Source of the DNA: Notolepis coatsorum | Taxonomy: Eukaryota; Chordata; Actinopteri; Aulopiformes; Paralepididae | NCBI GenBank assembly: GCA_963971535.1 | Contig: OZ020589.1 | Location: 76,946,811-77,010,810, forward strand | Reading direction: 5' to 3' | Length of the DNA stretch: 64,000 nt | In this document: positions 1 to 10,647 of the stretch, piece after piece | How the letters are laid out: each line of letters opens with the position of its first letter | How positions within the stretch are numbered: the first letter of the stretch is position 1 | Translations under genes and position numbers: made by a program | The notes under the pieces: generated by a model | What the model was told of the DNA's origin: nothing | The model's database searches: none | Seen by the model: the letters and a program-made list of their open reading frames with translations, nothing else

Positions 1-2330
1 CCTACAATCGTTTGACCTGACTCCCACTGCCATGCCTCCCACCCACAAAGCAGGCAACTCCTTGGATCTCATATTTTCCCGTAACTCCAGCATCATTAAC
101 ACCACGGTAACTCCCCTACATGTATCTGACCATTCCTTCATATCCTTCTCACTAACTCTCATGCTTAACCGAAAGGTCTTCACCCCAACTCAAACAGTCT
201 CACTCAGACGCAACCTGCCCTCCCTATCCCCCTCCACCCTCTCCTCTGACATACTATCCGCTCTACCTTTGAGTGACACCTTCTCTGCTCTCTCCACAGA
301 GATGGCAACCTCCACCCTCCTTTCAGCCCTTGCAACCTCCTTCGACAAGCTCTGTCCCCTCGTTGAGAAACCTGCCCGCCGTTCCCCACCCAGTCCATGG
401 CTGACAGATCCAGTGAGAGAACAAAGACAGGTCCTGAGAGCAGCTGAAAGGAAGTATAGAAAGTCACGCCTCACTGCTGACATCGACACATATCACAACC
501 TCTTGTTAACATTCTCCAAAACCATCACTAATGCCAAAGCTTCTTTCTTCCACCATAGGATCGAGGCCTCTGCCAAGAATCTTCGCAAACTGCATGCTAC
601 CATGTCCTCCCTCCTCACTCCCCCCCCACCCCCCCCTCCCTCATCTTTCTCTGCCGAAGACTTTGCGATCTTCTTTGAGGAAAAAGTGGAGAACATCCGC
701 AGCTCCTTCTCCCAACCCCCACCCATTCCAAATGCTGAATCGAGAACCTCATCCTTCACTCTGTCATCTTTCTCTCCCATTACAGAAGCAGAGACCCTGA
801 CACTGGTAACGTCAAACCGTCCGACTACTTGCCAGCTGGACCAGCTACCCTCCCCACTCCTCCAGACCATAGCACCAGACATCCTCCCATTCCTAACTGC
901 AACCATCAACTCCTCACTCAACTCGGGGGTGGTCCCCACCTCCCTAAAACAAGCCAGAGTCACGCCGCTCATAAAAAAACCAACCCTGAACCCTACTGTC
1001 ATAGGCAACTACCGTCCTGTCTCTCTTCTCTCCTTCCTTTCTAAAACACTTGAACGTGCTGTATCCAACCAACTTACTACTTATCTCTTACAGAATGACC
1101 TCCTAGACCCTAATCAGTCAGGCTTCAGGACTGGTCACTCCACAGAGACAGCCCTCATTGCGGTCACAGAGGCACTTCACTTAGCAAAAGCGAAAGGCCT
1201 CTCCTCTGTCCTGATTCTCCTAGATCTATCTGCAGCCTTCGACACAGTCAACCACCAGATCCTCCTTGCGGCCCTCGCAGGAATGGGAGTGGCTGGCTCT
1301 GCGCTGACATGGCTGTCATCATACCTCAATGACCGCTCCTACCAAGTGTCATGGAGAGGGACCCTGTCGGCCACCCGCCCCCTGCGGACGGGTGTCCCCC
1401 AGGGCTCGGTTTTAGGACCCCTTCTCTTCTCCCTCTACACTAAATCACTGGGTAACATTATCACGTCTCATGGCTTCTCCTACCATTGTTATGCCGACGA
1501 TACTCAACTCTTCCTCTCCTTCCCTCCCTCAGATATCCACGTCTCTGTGCGGATCTCGGCCTGTCTGTCCGACATCTCAGCCTGGATGACGTCCAACCAC
1601 CTCAAACTGAACCTAAGCAAAACAGAATTGCTCCACCTGCCGGCCAAATCCTCCCCCCTAACCGACCTTTCAATCACAGTCGAGAATGCAGCTGTGACTG
1701 CGTCCCCGACCGCCAAGAACCTTGGTGTTGTCCTCGACGACCAGTTGAACTTCTCTGCTCACATCGCAGCGACGACCAGAACCTGCCGATTCCTCCTGAG
1801 CAACGTCAGAAGGATACGCCCCTTCCTGACAAAAGAAGCCACCCAACTCCTCGTCCAATCAACAGTCATCTCCCGCCTCGACTACTGCAATGCACTGCTC
1901 GCTGGCCTCCCGGCCACTGCCACTAAGCCTCTTCAACTCATTCAGAACGCAGCGGCCCGCCTGATCTCAAACCTACCGAAGTCGGCCCATGTCACCCCAC
2001 TTCTTAGGGACCTGCACTGGCTCCCCATTGCTGCACGAATCCGCTTCAAGGCCCTCGACCTAGCATACCGTGCGGCAAAGGGAACCGCTCCCGCCTACCT
2101 CCGGTCAATGGTCTCTAACTACACACCCTCAAGACCCCTACGCTCTGCATCTTCTGGCCGCCTCAGACCTACTCCTATCCAAGCTCCGGGAGGGTCATCA
2201 AAGAGAAGTCGCCTATTCTCAGTCCTTGCCCCACAATGGTGGAATGAACTACCCACCCCAGTTAGGACAGCCGAATCACGTCCAATCTTTCGCCGTCGAC
2301 TAAAGACGCACTTCTTCAACCATTATCTGA

Positions 2331-2366
<36 letters not shown>

Positions 2367-2553
2367 AACCCTAACTAACCGTACTGTCATGCACTTGTCC
2401 TAATAAACTAACCTACACTGTAGCACTCAACACTTTGATGAACATTGTTGCTCAGCTGATAGAGTTGTGCCCTTCCTGATGGCTTGTCGTACAGAACTTG
2501 TAAGTCGCTTTGGATAAAAGCGTCAGCTAAATGACTAAATGTAAATGTAAATG
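1..2553 (+). mobile_element. L2-clade LINE retrotransposon, 5' part outside window
   Basis: Non-LTR retrotransposon of the L2 group. The window opens inside its endonuclease domain, and the reverse transcriptase follows. The 3' end is the typical fish L2 tail: a conserved stretch around 2500-2530 (GTCGCTTTGGATAAAAGCG, then a GCTAAATGACTAAATG stretch), then short TAAATG-type repeats ending near 2553. An A-run of about 30 bases (2332-2363) lies between the coding end and the tail, which is unusual because L2 elements end in short tandem repeats rather than poly(A). At 2554 the sequence passes abruptly into the reverse transcriptase of a different LINE, so this copy looks inserted into, or joined to, that element. 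An antisense tail of the same family lies at 6960-7396. Confidence 0.9.
2..2368 (+). CDS. L2 LINE ORF2: endonuclease C-terminus and reverse transcriptase (partial)
   Basis: Encodes the element's replication enzyme. The frame is already open at base 2, so the ATG at 32 is an internal methionine and the true start lies outside the window. Counting from that methionine, residues 1-45 carry the end of an AP-type endonuclease domain, including the conserved SDH motif. The reverse transcriptase follows, with NYRPVSLLS near 330, LLDLSAAFDTVNH near 398, GVPQGSVLGPLLF near 453 and the catalytic YADD near 486. A C-terminal region typical of L2/CR1 elements extends to about 765. No internal stop or frameshift is visible across about 2.3 kb, suggesting a fairly young copy. 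The last dozen codons read into an A-run as poly-lysine, probably a tract expansion over the original stop. Confidence 0.9.
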
Positions 2554-2554
2554 T

Positions 2555-3376
2555 AAGTTGCAGGTTGAAAAAACCCTCAGCTCGGAACTAGGCAAAATCT
2601 GCATATGGCTCGCTGATAACAAACTATCATTACACATGGGCAAAACAGAGTCCATTCTCTTCGGTTCAAATAACAAACTCAGCAAGACCGACGGCTTCTC
2701 AGTTACAGTGGGTGACAATAGTGTCACAAGGAAAGACGAAATTACCTACCTGGGTTCCATCCTAGAGGCAAATCTTTCCTGTGACAAAATGGCATCCAAT
2801 GTAATAAAAAAAGTCAACCAACGAACTAGATTCTTGTACCGGATCTCCTCTCTGGTAAACAAGAATACCTTGAAGACTCTGGCAGGAGCACTCATTCAAG
2901 GGTACTACGACTATGTGTGCACCTCATGGTACCAAAGCACCTCAAAGGCGCTTAAAACAAAATTACAAACATCACAAAACAAACTGGTCAGACTACTACT
3001 TGACCTGAACCCCAGAACCCACCTCACCCATGCCCACTTTGACAACCTAGGATGGCTTAGAGTAGACGACAGAGTACAGCAACTTGCAATGGGCCTGGTC
3101 TACAAGATACACTATACGACTAAGGTACCCATGTACATGTCAAAATACTTCCCAAAGGTCAGTGAATACCACAACCACTACACCAGAGGAAGCTCAACAA
3201 ATCATGTTAAACCCAGATTCGGCTCAAACAAGGGACTAAACACGTTTCGCAATTATGCCACATCAATGTGGAACGCCCTACCCAAAGCTGTAAAGGAATG
3301 TGAATCCCTACCCACATTCAAAACCGCTCTTAAAGAGCACCTACGGGAGGCTGCAATTCGAAACTGGCCACCGTAA
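2555..3376 (+). pseudogene. LINE family B reverse transcriptase C-terminal fragment
   Basis: About 273 codons are open, from the region just after the YADD box to the natural stop. Motifs: WLADNKLSLHMGKTESILFG near the start, EITYLGSILEANLS (the 'thumb' region) about 70 residues in, then LGWLRVDDRVQQLA and SMWNALPKAVKECESLPTFK near the end. The last motif is the usual C-terminal signature of CR1/L2-type elements. The catalytic palm is missing, so this copy cannot work by itself. The frame is otherwise clean. A related but more decayed copy lies at 20255-21200. Confidence 0.85.
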
Positions 3377-3778
3377 ATGCCCAAAACCCCCACCACCTCC
3401 TAATAGACAGTCTCCTCCCCACCGCATGTATATATTCCCTCCCCGCCGTATGTATATTTCTCTCCCACCCACCCACGCCCTCCTAATGTACAGTCCCCTC
3501 CCCATCATATGTATATACTCTGTCAGGATCTAGGGGTAACAGTACTGTATATTTGAATACCGTTTATGTCACAAATGTATCAGTACTAAATACCTATATG
3601 TCCCTATGCCATAAATGTCATGTATGTTGTGTATGTCATAAATGTCTATATGAATTGAAAATGGGGGACCCTGATGGAAACAAGACAAACGTCTTTCTCA
3701 GGTCTGCATCCCCTTAACAATTGTGTGTATTGAGCCGTACTGTATTGTACCCATTCTGCAATCTGTTAAATAAAGTTT

Positions 3779-3867
3779 TCATTCATTCATTCATTCATTC
3801 ATTCATTCATTCATTCATTCATTCATTCATTCATTCATTCATTCATTCATTCATTAATTCATTCATA
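3779..3867 (+). repeat. (ATTC)n microsatellite at LINE-B 3' end
   Basis: About 22 near-perfect ATTC units directly after AAATAAAGTTTTC. The same unit, shorter, follows the family-B end at 26530-26556, so it belongs to the element's 3' terminus rather than being a chance microsatellite. Confidence 0.9.
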
Positions 3868-4125
3868 TCTAGCTACCTCACAAGTCCAGAATGAGGTATC
3901 AATAATTTTAGATCCTGGGAAAATGGCTGGATTTCAGCAGAACAGTATATTGGTGGGGGGGCGGGGGGGGGTCAAAGATTTGCAAAGATTTAATATCAAA
4001 GAGTAAAGTAAATATTCATTCAGTCTTTTCATTCAATCTTTATTTATACTTGATAAATACACTGAGTAGTTAAACTCATTTACAGTGTCGAGTTGTTCAT
4101 ACATACAAATGTCATAGTCCGTAAA

Positions 4126-4965
4126 CTCATTCCCCGCCAACAACGAGTTTACTCGTTATTGAGAGCCGACGCTTGTACGCCAACAACGAGTATACTCATT
4201 ATTTGATAGTTTTTCCTTTTTTTTTATATTTGTATTCATTATTCATCCAGGGACCTTGGTGTTACCATAGGGAATGAGTCTGAGATCGCCAAAGTGCAAT
4301 ACCGGCCGCATCCAGCTAGATGGCGGTATCGAACACCCTTTGAAAACCTTGTATCTTGGCCTGTGCAGCGGTCAAATGTCAGCGGGCTCACTTTTCCTTG
4401 TCGGGCCAGTCTAGCGGTTCTCCCGGTTGCATTGAAGCGCGTCAAATATCCCCGATCCATTATGTTGTGGTGGGTTATGTCGTGGATCAAATTGACATCG
4501 GATGTACCAGATGGGGATCAAACAATTGGAATATTATTTTTGGAATACTCCCGATCACAGGTAAGGACTATCTGACGTCAATTTTAGCTTGATCGTGCAA
4601 TGCTTTTATACCGATCGGGCTGATAAGCGTTTTTTGTGTTCAATACGAACACCGTTACTGACAATCAAATAATCAGAAACGCCCCCCCCCCCCCTTTCAT
4701 GCATTCATGATGGAACATAATATCTATGATATAGATTTGATTTGAGAATAATAGCGTGTACAGGCAAGAAACGGCAACGTAGTAGAATTGACGTATAAGG
4801 CTATTACTCTGCCCTTCGGGAATTACCCCAAACCACGCTATAACCATACTTATATTCACCACGGTATAACAAATAAATTATTTTTCACATATTGAACGAT
4901 AGATAGGTTTTTTAAAGCATGGCAGTGCTAGAACGGGGCCCGACTAATTCCCGGTGGTCAATGAG
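4126..4965. mobile_element. piggyBac-like non-autonomous element, copy 1 (TTAA target)
   Basis: The ends are CTCATTCCCCGCC (left) and the inverted CTCATTGACCACC (right). They are flanked by TAAA (4122-4125, a decayed TTAA) on the left and TTAA (4966-4969) on the right. A diverged relative with the same ends and the same internal order of landmarks (GGTAAGGACT, then GATAAGCG plus a T-run) lies at 57524-58408. TTAA targets and CTCATTG..CGCC-type ends resemble piggyBac superfamily termini (CCYTTTG..GCC). No transposase is encoded. Short open frames within it show no recognisable domain. Confidence 0.6.
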
Positions 4966-5058
4966 TTAATAAATACAGAAACATCAGACAATCAGAATAA
5001 TTAATAAGAGCACATTTAAAAAACTAAAACAGAGGCAACAATTTAAAAACAACTAGAT

Positions 5059-6134
5059 TGTTATGGTTTGACACCGACCCCAAACGCAACGACACAAGAG
5101 AGTAGATTCAGAGTTGCCAAAAACAAGGGCTTGTTTATTTACACTAAATAAACAGCATAGACTTGGTAGAGAACAGACAAAGACTGGGATACAAGCATAG
5201 ATGAATGTTGCTGCTCTGCAGCTTCTCCCGGGATGGTTAGTCTGGGGAAGCAGACGATGACGTCGGAGCCGCTCTGCAGACTTCTCTCGGCAGATCTCCG
5301 AGGTGGTAACGGGACCGAGAGGGAGAGAGGGAGCGGGTTAGCTCAGAGTACAGTTGGGAACAGAGCAGGTGACAGGGGAGGTGACTTGTACCAAAAAACA
5401 GAGTAATCCACGTGACTGAATCTTCGGTGTATATACACACTGTGAGTAACGTCCCAAACACAAATCCACGTGATAGAAATCTTCGGTGCAAATAAACACT
5501 GTGAGCGAAGTCCCAAATACAAATCCAAGTGATTATATCTTCGGTGTGTGAACACACAGTGAGCGATGTTAAGGCCAAATATTATCCCAATGAACAATCC
5601 AAAAAAGCTGAACGCTGGGTGAGTGACTGTCTGACAAAAAGCAGGATATCTTCAGTGTCATTTAAACACACGAAAACGAATAGGATGAAAGACAGTCATA
5701 AAAACTCACCCAGGCGCTGTGCGTAAAGAGAGTAGGATCAAAACGGGGCGAGCGCGTCGCCACGGGAAACGGGTGTCCAAGCGGAATACTTCTTGAATAT
5801 CCTGGAGGCAAAGCACAGGGAAAAACAGCAGGCAAGGCAGGAACAGCGAATGCTACTGAAATATCAAAACGATCCAACAAAACTTGAATGGGGAAACGGG
5901 GTATATATAATCAGAGGAATGCTTAAATGACAAGCTGTGACAGCTGCGGGGTGAGATTGACAGCGTGTGGTTGGGGGAGCACCAATCAAACGGCGTCTAC
6001 GGGAAGAAGCGTGTGAATAGGGGAATGCAATTAATTAACAGAAAACTTAAAGGAACAGAGCGAGTGGGTGAGCAGCGGACCAATCATCACAGTACTTCAA
6101 GAAGCCCGTGGTGGGGAAAGAACCAAACCTTACA
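5059..6134 (-). mobile_element. Solo LTR, 1076 bp, TSD TAGAT
   Basis: Begins TGTTATGGTTTG and ends CAAACCTTACA (TG...CA with short inverted ends), flanked by the exact 5-bp duplication TAGAT at 5054-5058 and 6135-6139. These are hallmarks of an LTR left by recombination. Minus orientation is suggested by a TATATATA box (5902-5910) upstream of a polyadenylation hexamer (AATAAA on the minus strand at 5134-5139). Three tandem repeats of about 59 bp lie inside (5406-5580). No internal retroviral genes are present. The superfamily cannot be assigned from the LTR alone. Confidence 0.7.
5406..5580 (+). repeat. Three tandem 59-bp repeats inside the solo LTR
   Basis: Units start at about 5406, 5464 and 5523. 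Each has ATCCACGTGA (third ATCCAAGTGA), then ATCTTCGGTG, then CACTGTGAG. CACGTG is an E-box core, so the array could be a U3/R enhancer-type repeat, but that is inference. Confidence 0.8.
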
Positions 6135-6144
6135 TAGATATTAT

Positions 6145-6312
6145 ATGACCTGATTGGTCATCAAGGTCTAGTTTCAGAGTTTCAGGCAGGGTGTTCCATG
6201 AGATAGGGACAAATAAGCCAAAAGCAGATCTACCAAGTTCAGTAAAAGCTCTTGACTCTAATATAAGAGAACATCCATGAGTTTTAAGTTACTCATGCTT
6301 GTTCTGTCCTTA
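6145..6312 (-). pseudogene. Reverse transcriptase C-terminal fragment of LINE family C
   Basis: On the minus strand this reads LGRSAFGLFVPISWNTLPET after an upstream stretch similar to LILESRAFTE. This is the usual end of a LINE reverse transcriptase (SAF..VP..WN.LP). About 55 codons survive, with at least one stop just upstream. The frame ends where the solo LTR inserted (TAGAT duplication at 6135-6139). Confidence 0.6.
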
Positions 6313-6330
6313 CAGTGTTCTGCACTCACT

Positions 6331-6913
<583 letters not shown>

Positions 6914-6959
6914 TAGCAGGTTTTTATTCATTCTTTTATTCATTCTTTATTATCAATAC

Positions 6960-7396
6960 ATTTACATTTAGTCATTTAGCTGACGCTTTTATCCAAAGCG
7001 ACTTATAAGTTCTGTATGACAAGTCAGCAGGAAGGGTACAACTCTTTCAGCTGAGTAACAATGATCAAACAGTCCTGAAACTTGGGTGCTGCAGTATTGA
7101 GTGCATAGACATAAGACATATTCGTATAGTAGGAGGAGTGCATGGTAGTATAGGACAGTGGAGCGAGGACCGAGAATAGGCGTCTTCTCTTTGATGACCC
7201 TCCCGGAGCTCAGATAGGAGTGGGTCTGAGGCGGCCAGAAGATGTAGAGTGGAGGGGTCTTGAGGGTGTGTAGTTAGAGACCATCTCGGAGGTAGGCGGG
7301 AGCCGTTCCCTTCGCCGCGCGATATGCCAGGTCGAGGGCCTTGAAGTAGATTCATGTGGTGATGGGGAGCCAGTGCAGGTCCCTGAGAAGTGGGAC
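6960..7396 (-). mobile_element. L2 LINE 3' fragment (antisense)
   Basis: On the minus strand this matches the end of the L2 element at 1-2553. It runs from the stretch coding LRDLHWLP (about 7390) through the reverse transcriptase C-terminus and 3' UTR to the GCTAAATGACTAAATGTAAA tail near 6960. The copy is 5'-truncated as usual for LINEs and carries small deletions and frameshifts, so it encodes nothing functional. Confidence 0.88.
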
Positions 7397-7526
7397 TACA
7401 GTATATGCTGCAAATGTTTTATCTTAACACTATTTTATTGCTTCCTTTTTGGACTAATGTTGATGCTGCTGCTGCTAGGATGAGGAGCCAAGAACAAACA
7501 TTCATTATTATTATTGTTTTATGTAT

Positions 7527-7903
7527 TGTGACAGATCTCCTCCCCCCTCCTTTGGATACGTGAAGGATGGGAGGTATATCCGTCACTTAGGTAGCTGATT
7601 AGTACTGATAGAACACACCTGCACAGCATTTAGTCACACCCACCTCACATGCACACACCCCAGACACACACACTACAAAGCCACTTGGTTAGTCAGGAGT
7701 AAGTTGAGCGGAGTAAGGAGTTGAAGTTGTGTTGTTGTGTTTTTGACCACTGGACTGCCTATGACCATTCTCTTGCTTATCAAACTGGATGTTTGCCTTA
7801 ATTCAATAAATATTCTTATTGATGGATATTGCTCTTGTGTGGACCTTTTGAATTTGTTTGTATTTTAACCGTGACGAGTCCGGTCCTCACCGAATTTGTC
7901 ACA
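7527..7903 (+). mobile_element. Solo LTR, 377 bp, TSD GTAT
   Basis: Starts TGTGACAG and ends TTTGTCACA, giving an inverted TGTGACA/TGTCACA terminus. It is flanked by GTAT at 7523-7526 and 7904-7907. A polyadenylation signal AATAAA lies at 7805-7810, about 95 bases from the 3' end, which sets the plus orientation. The 4-bp duplication and size fit a Ty3/gypsy-type LTR, but no internal region is present to prove it. Confidence 0.75.
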
Positions 7904-7907
7904 GTAT

Positions 7908-8660
7908 AAAAAAAAAAGTACATGAAAAACTGCTGTCAATGGCTTTGGCAAACCTCCTTTCTACTGCTTCTTGTTGTGTGGATATGTGCTTTAATCTGAC
8001 TGCTGTATCCATTCTCTTTATGCAAGTATCTACCAGTGCTGTAGTAATGACAGCTGATTATGTGTACAAAGTGTTGTGTCAGTCGGATGTATGGCTGTCT
8101 ATTTAAACTTCTGATTGCTGCACCACCATTGGGCCTATTGGTGTGGAATGTGGTGTGAGGCGTTGGCACACCAATAGCTGTCCTAGTGGCAAATATTGAG
8201 TCTCTATCATGTGATTCTTGCAAATAGCACCACCATGTTGGGGAATGACACAAAACATTGCACATCTTCACACTTCACTTCCTTAGAAATTTTAAAAGGT
8301 GCAACCCTAGATGCCACACAGCAGGTTTTGTGAGAATTGGGTGGACAACCTAGGTGTACTAGGAGAGATAGTACCCCCCCCCCTCATGGTCCTATTAGCA
8401 ATGTTGTAGTAGACCATTGTCCAAAATCATGTCAATCAGACTTATGGTGTAGGCTTTTCCAAATTTTGACATTTTGACCTTTGATTATAGCTCCACCATT
8501 ATTCCAATTTGTGTTATATTTGTTGTGATGCATTGGCACACCATTATTTATCATTGTGGAAAATTGCATGTCTCTATCATGTACTATGTTGTGGCAAACA
8601 AAGTGTTTTGGAATTTGGGACGGACATACCGGCAGACAGACGGACAGACTACAGATTAAT
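7908..8660. repeat. Unclassified repeat with internal duplication
   Basis: Two related stretches about 390 bp apart, near 8145-8215 and 8520-8582, share GTTGTG/GTGTGAGGC followed by GTTGGCACACCA/ATTGGCACACCA and end in GTCTCTATCATGT. The second is followed by GGGACGGACATACCGGCAGA and further GACAGACGGA-type repeats (8618-8652). Probably one mobile or tandem element with a diverged internal repeat. I do not recognise the family. A short frame at 7858-8106 has no known domain. Confidence 0.45.
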
Positions 8661-8857
8661 TCATACTAGCTGTTTGCTCACAGCTTAAAACCACACCTTC
8701 CCCTATGCACATTGACCAACTCTCATTGACCAACTCACAAGGACAAGTCAATGGCTGCCCCATGAGAAATAGAAATGTTTTATTCACCCTACAGTAGCCT
8801 CTACCCTTAACATCAGGACCAGGCGAGTGGACGATTTTCATGTATTTCAAATGCTAT

Positions 8858-8926
8858 GGGGGGTCACAGGAACTGTCCAAACTCATTATGAGGCGTTACC
8901 TGCACAGAAAAGGTTGGGAACCGCTG
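8858..8926 (-). mobile_element. hAT transposon terminal remnant
   Basis: Ends with AAAAGGTTGGGAACCGCTG. The reverse complement, CAGCGGTTCCCAACC, is a standard hAT terminal inverted repeat. The matching other end is not visible nearby, so only one terminus is claimed. Confidence 0.5.
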
Positions 8927-9169
8927 TCCTCATAATTCCACATCTGCCAGAGCAGGTGAGAGTGCCATTACTGCAGGGAGAGACCACATAAAATGTGGAA
9001 ACATCGTTATGAGGCATTCATGAGACGGACACATGGCTTAATCGATATGGGCTCTGGAAATCCCATTTTAAATAGAGGATCTCACAGTGGAGCTGTCATG
9101 TACAAAGGTCTGATGACCATATACCTGGAGCTGTACATGAAAACCAGCCCGTCCAGTAAAAGCCTTAAG
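8927..9169. other. No recognisable feature
   Basis: Unique-looking DNA between a hAT end and repeat B. No domain or RNA signature seen. Confidence 0.4.
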
Positions 9170-9530
9170 GTCCCCCTATAGGGGGATCCTGCTTTTCTTT
9201 ATCATAAATCGATCAATAGAGACCGTATTATCATATCATGGGGTATCATTGGAAAGCCACACTCATTGGCTACAACCCTGTGCAAAGATCTTCAAGATCG
9301 CCAAATGATTGACGGAGCTAGAGCCCCCGGGAGTCGGGGGTGGTAATGTGTACTTTTGCGTACTTTGGGGCACGCCTCACATATCGGCATGTAACTCGAG
9401 AACCGCTGAACGGACTTTGTCACCTGAAAGGGCAATCGACAGGCAACAAATAGGGCTTTAATCCTCTCTATATATTGTATAGAGGTCGGCAAAGAATCGT
9501 CCACATGTGGGCCCTTGGATGTTAAGAGGT
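9170..9530 (+). repeat. Dispersed repeat B, copy 1
   Basis: Shares about 290 bp with 27958-28255. Landmarks in order: GGGGTATCATTGGAAAGCCA, CACTCATTGGCTACAACCCT, GGCATGTAACTCGAGAACC, ATCGACAGGCAACAAATA and GGTCGGCAAAG. It begins after TTAA (about 9166-9169) with a near-perfect 20-bp palindrome (GGTCCCCC TATA GGGGGATC) and ends near TTAAGAGG (9524). Non-coding. Possibly the terminal part of a larger TTAA-type element that includes repeat A next to it. Confidence 0.6.
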
Positions 9531-9544
9531 CAATGTTTAAAAAA

Positions 9545-10643
9545 AAAAATTGTAGCCAAGAGTAAAGACCATAACCCTATCAAAAACAGTAGTCAAAGTG
9601 TATATTTTCATTTTTACCGATGTTTTATACGATTTATCGGAAATACAAATTTATCGGAAAATGCTAATTATCGTAAAAACCGCAAGAAATGACTATATCC
9701 AGATTCAACCCTGCCATTGGAAAGAGGAGCATTTTCCCTATCCATAGATGTATGATTTGGCCATAATAAGGTCAAGGTCAAGGCGGCTACGTGGTGCAGT
9801 GGGCAAGGCGCTCACCTCGAATGCTGGAGACGCTGGGTTGGATCCCAGTGCTCCACATTGCTTTCAGTTTAGCTGGTCGTCCGTACTAATACACATTGGC
9901 AGTATTAGGGGGTGGGAAACTGATGGGTGGGGATCGGGCGTTGTGGACAGCGACTCCTACAGGTCGCTTGGTGCGCCTGCGCAGTAGAATCAGTAAGCGA
10001 TGGGGGTGGCGCCCCTCCAAAGCACAGACCCCTGACTCTGAAAGATCGCGCCATGCAGGTGAAAAGATGCGACGGCTGCTACCTCGAGTATCGGAGGGGA
10101 CTCGTGCTATGTATGGCTTCGTCCACATTGCAGCCGGCTTGTGGGAGGCAAGAAACAGCGTTCGAGACAGGGGAGGGTTGAATTGGATGATACGAAATTG
10201 GGATGGGAGAAAAATAGAAAATAAGGTCAAGGTCAAGTTCAAGGTCAAATATGAATTTATAATTAAAGTCGATTATCATTCATTACTGTATCTACAAATC
10301 CTTCTGTTTAATCATCTTCCCGCGGTTCATTTGCTTAGATTTTTTGTACACATGATCTCAATAAGGTGGTGAATGAGCTCAGTGAGCATTTTCTCCTACC
10401 CGTATACATTTTTGATCAAAGATGCAAAAATCATAAATCATAATTTATATCCTCCTTTTCCTCATTACAATTTACTCAGCCTAGTAACAGACACAATATT
10501 TCTGACACTGGAAATACATACCCCCAGGTCCTTAGATGTTCCTAGATACCAAGAACATGCAAATTGACCTTGCAGAAGTGGAGCAATCTTCCATTTACTT
10601 AGGCATGTACCTTTAGGCGAAAACGGTCTACAGATTAACAGGT
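9545..10643 (+). repeat. Dispersed repeat A, copy 2 (interrupted by a SINE)
   Basis: Homologous to the two outer parts of the element at 13813-20254. Shared blocks include AAGAGTAAA and TGTGTATATTTTCA (about 9560-9610 versus 13924-13973), ATCCAGATT and CTGCCATTGGAAAG (9700 versus 19770), GATTTTTTGTACAC plus GATCTCAATA (10338 versus 19977), and CCTAGATACCAAGAACATGC (10541 versus 20133). The right end meets TTAA at 10644-10647. Non-coding. Confidence 0.7.
9782..10219 (+). mobile_element. tRNA-derived SINE with perfect 17-bp target duplication
   Basis: Head begins GGCGGCTACGTGGTGCAGTG with an A box (TGGTGCAGTGG) and B box (GGTTGGATCCC) of a tRNA-type RNA polymerase III promoter. The body contains GCGTTGTGGACAGCGACTCC, and the tail ends ATTGGGATGGGAGAAAAATA. 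The duplication AATAAGGTCAAGGTCAA flanks it exactly (9765-9781 and 10220-10236). The same family lies at 39460-39942. Non-coding; short open frames across it are chance. Confidence 0.88.
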
Positions 10644-10647
10644 TAAG

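Larger units (their letters stand above)
2555..3867 (+). mobile_element. LINE family B (CR1/L2/jockey superfamily), 5'-truncated, (ATTC)n tail
   Basis: A second LINE, beginning abruptly in mid reverse transcriptase where the L2 element ends. Its 3' UTR (3377-3778) contains stretches that recur elsewhere in the window: GAATTGAAAATGGGGGACC near 3652, CCCCTTAACAATTGTGTGT near 3710 and TTCTGCAATCTGTTAAATAAAG near 3754. It ends in about 22 ATTC units. Other 3' fragments of this family lie at 25845-25980, 26456-26556, 36440-36590 and 56350-56490. Confidence 0.82.
4005..6330 (-). mobile_element. LINE 3' end (family C), split by two insertions
   Basis: Read on the minus strand, 6312-6145 encodes the C-terminal end of a reverse transcriptase. 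The 3' UTR then continues through 5053-4970 and 4121-4005, where an AATAAAG signal precedes ATTGAATGAA-type repeats. The element is interrupted by a solo LTR (5059-6134) and a piggyBac-like element (4126-4965). Removing both gives a continuous LINE 3' end. The family resembles fish LINEs of the L2/Rex group. The exact 5' limit is not clear. Confidence 0.55.

Noticed and set aside
190-1008. Minus-strand open frames opposite the L2 reverse transcriptase
   Set aside because: Shadows of the conserved L2 frame; no independent motif.
2364-2384. CTAACCCTAACTAACC resembling telomeric repeats
   Set aside because: Only two imperfect units inside an L2 3' UTR; no array.
9782-9860. tRNA gene
   Set aside because: A and B boxes are present, but the body does not fold as a tRNA and continues into a SINE with target duplications. 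The same applies to 39465 and 48230-48300.
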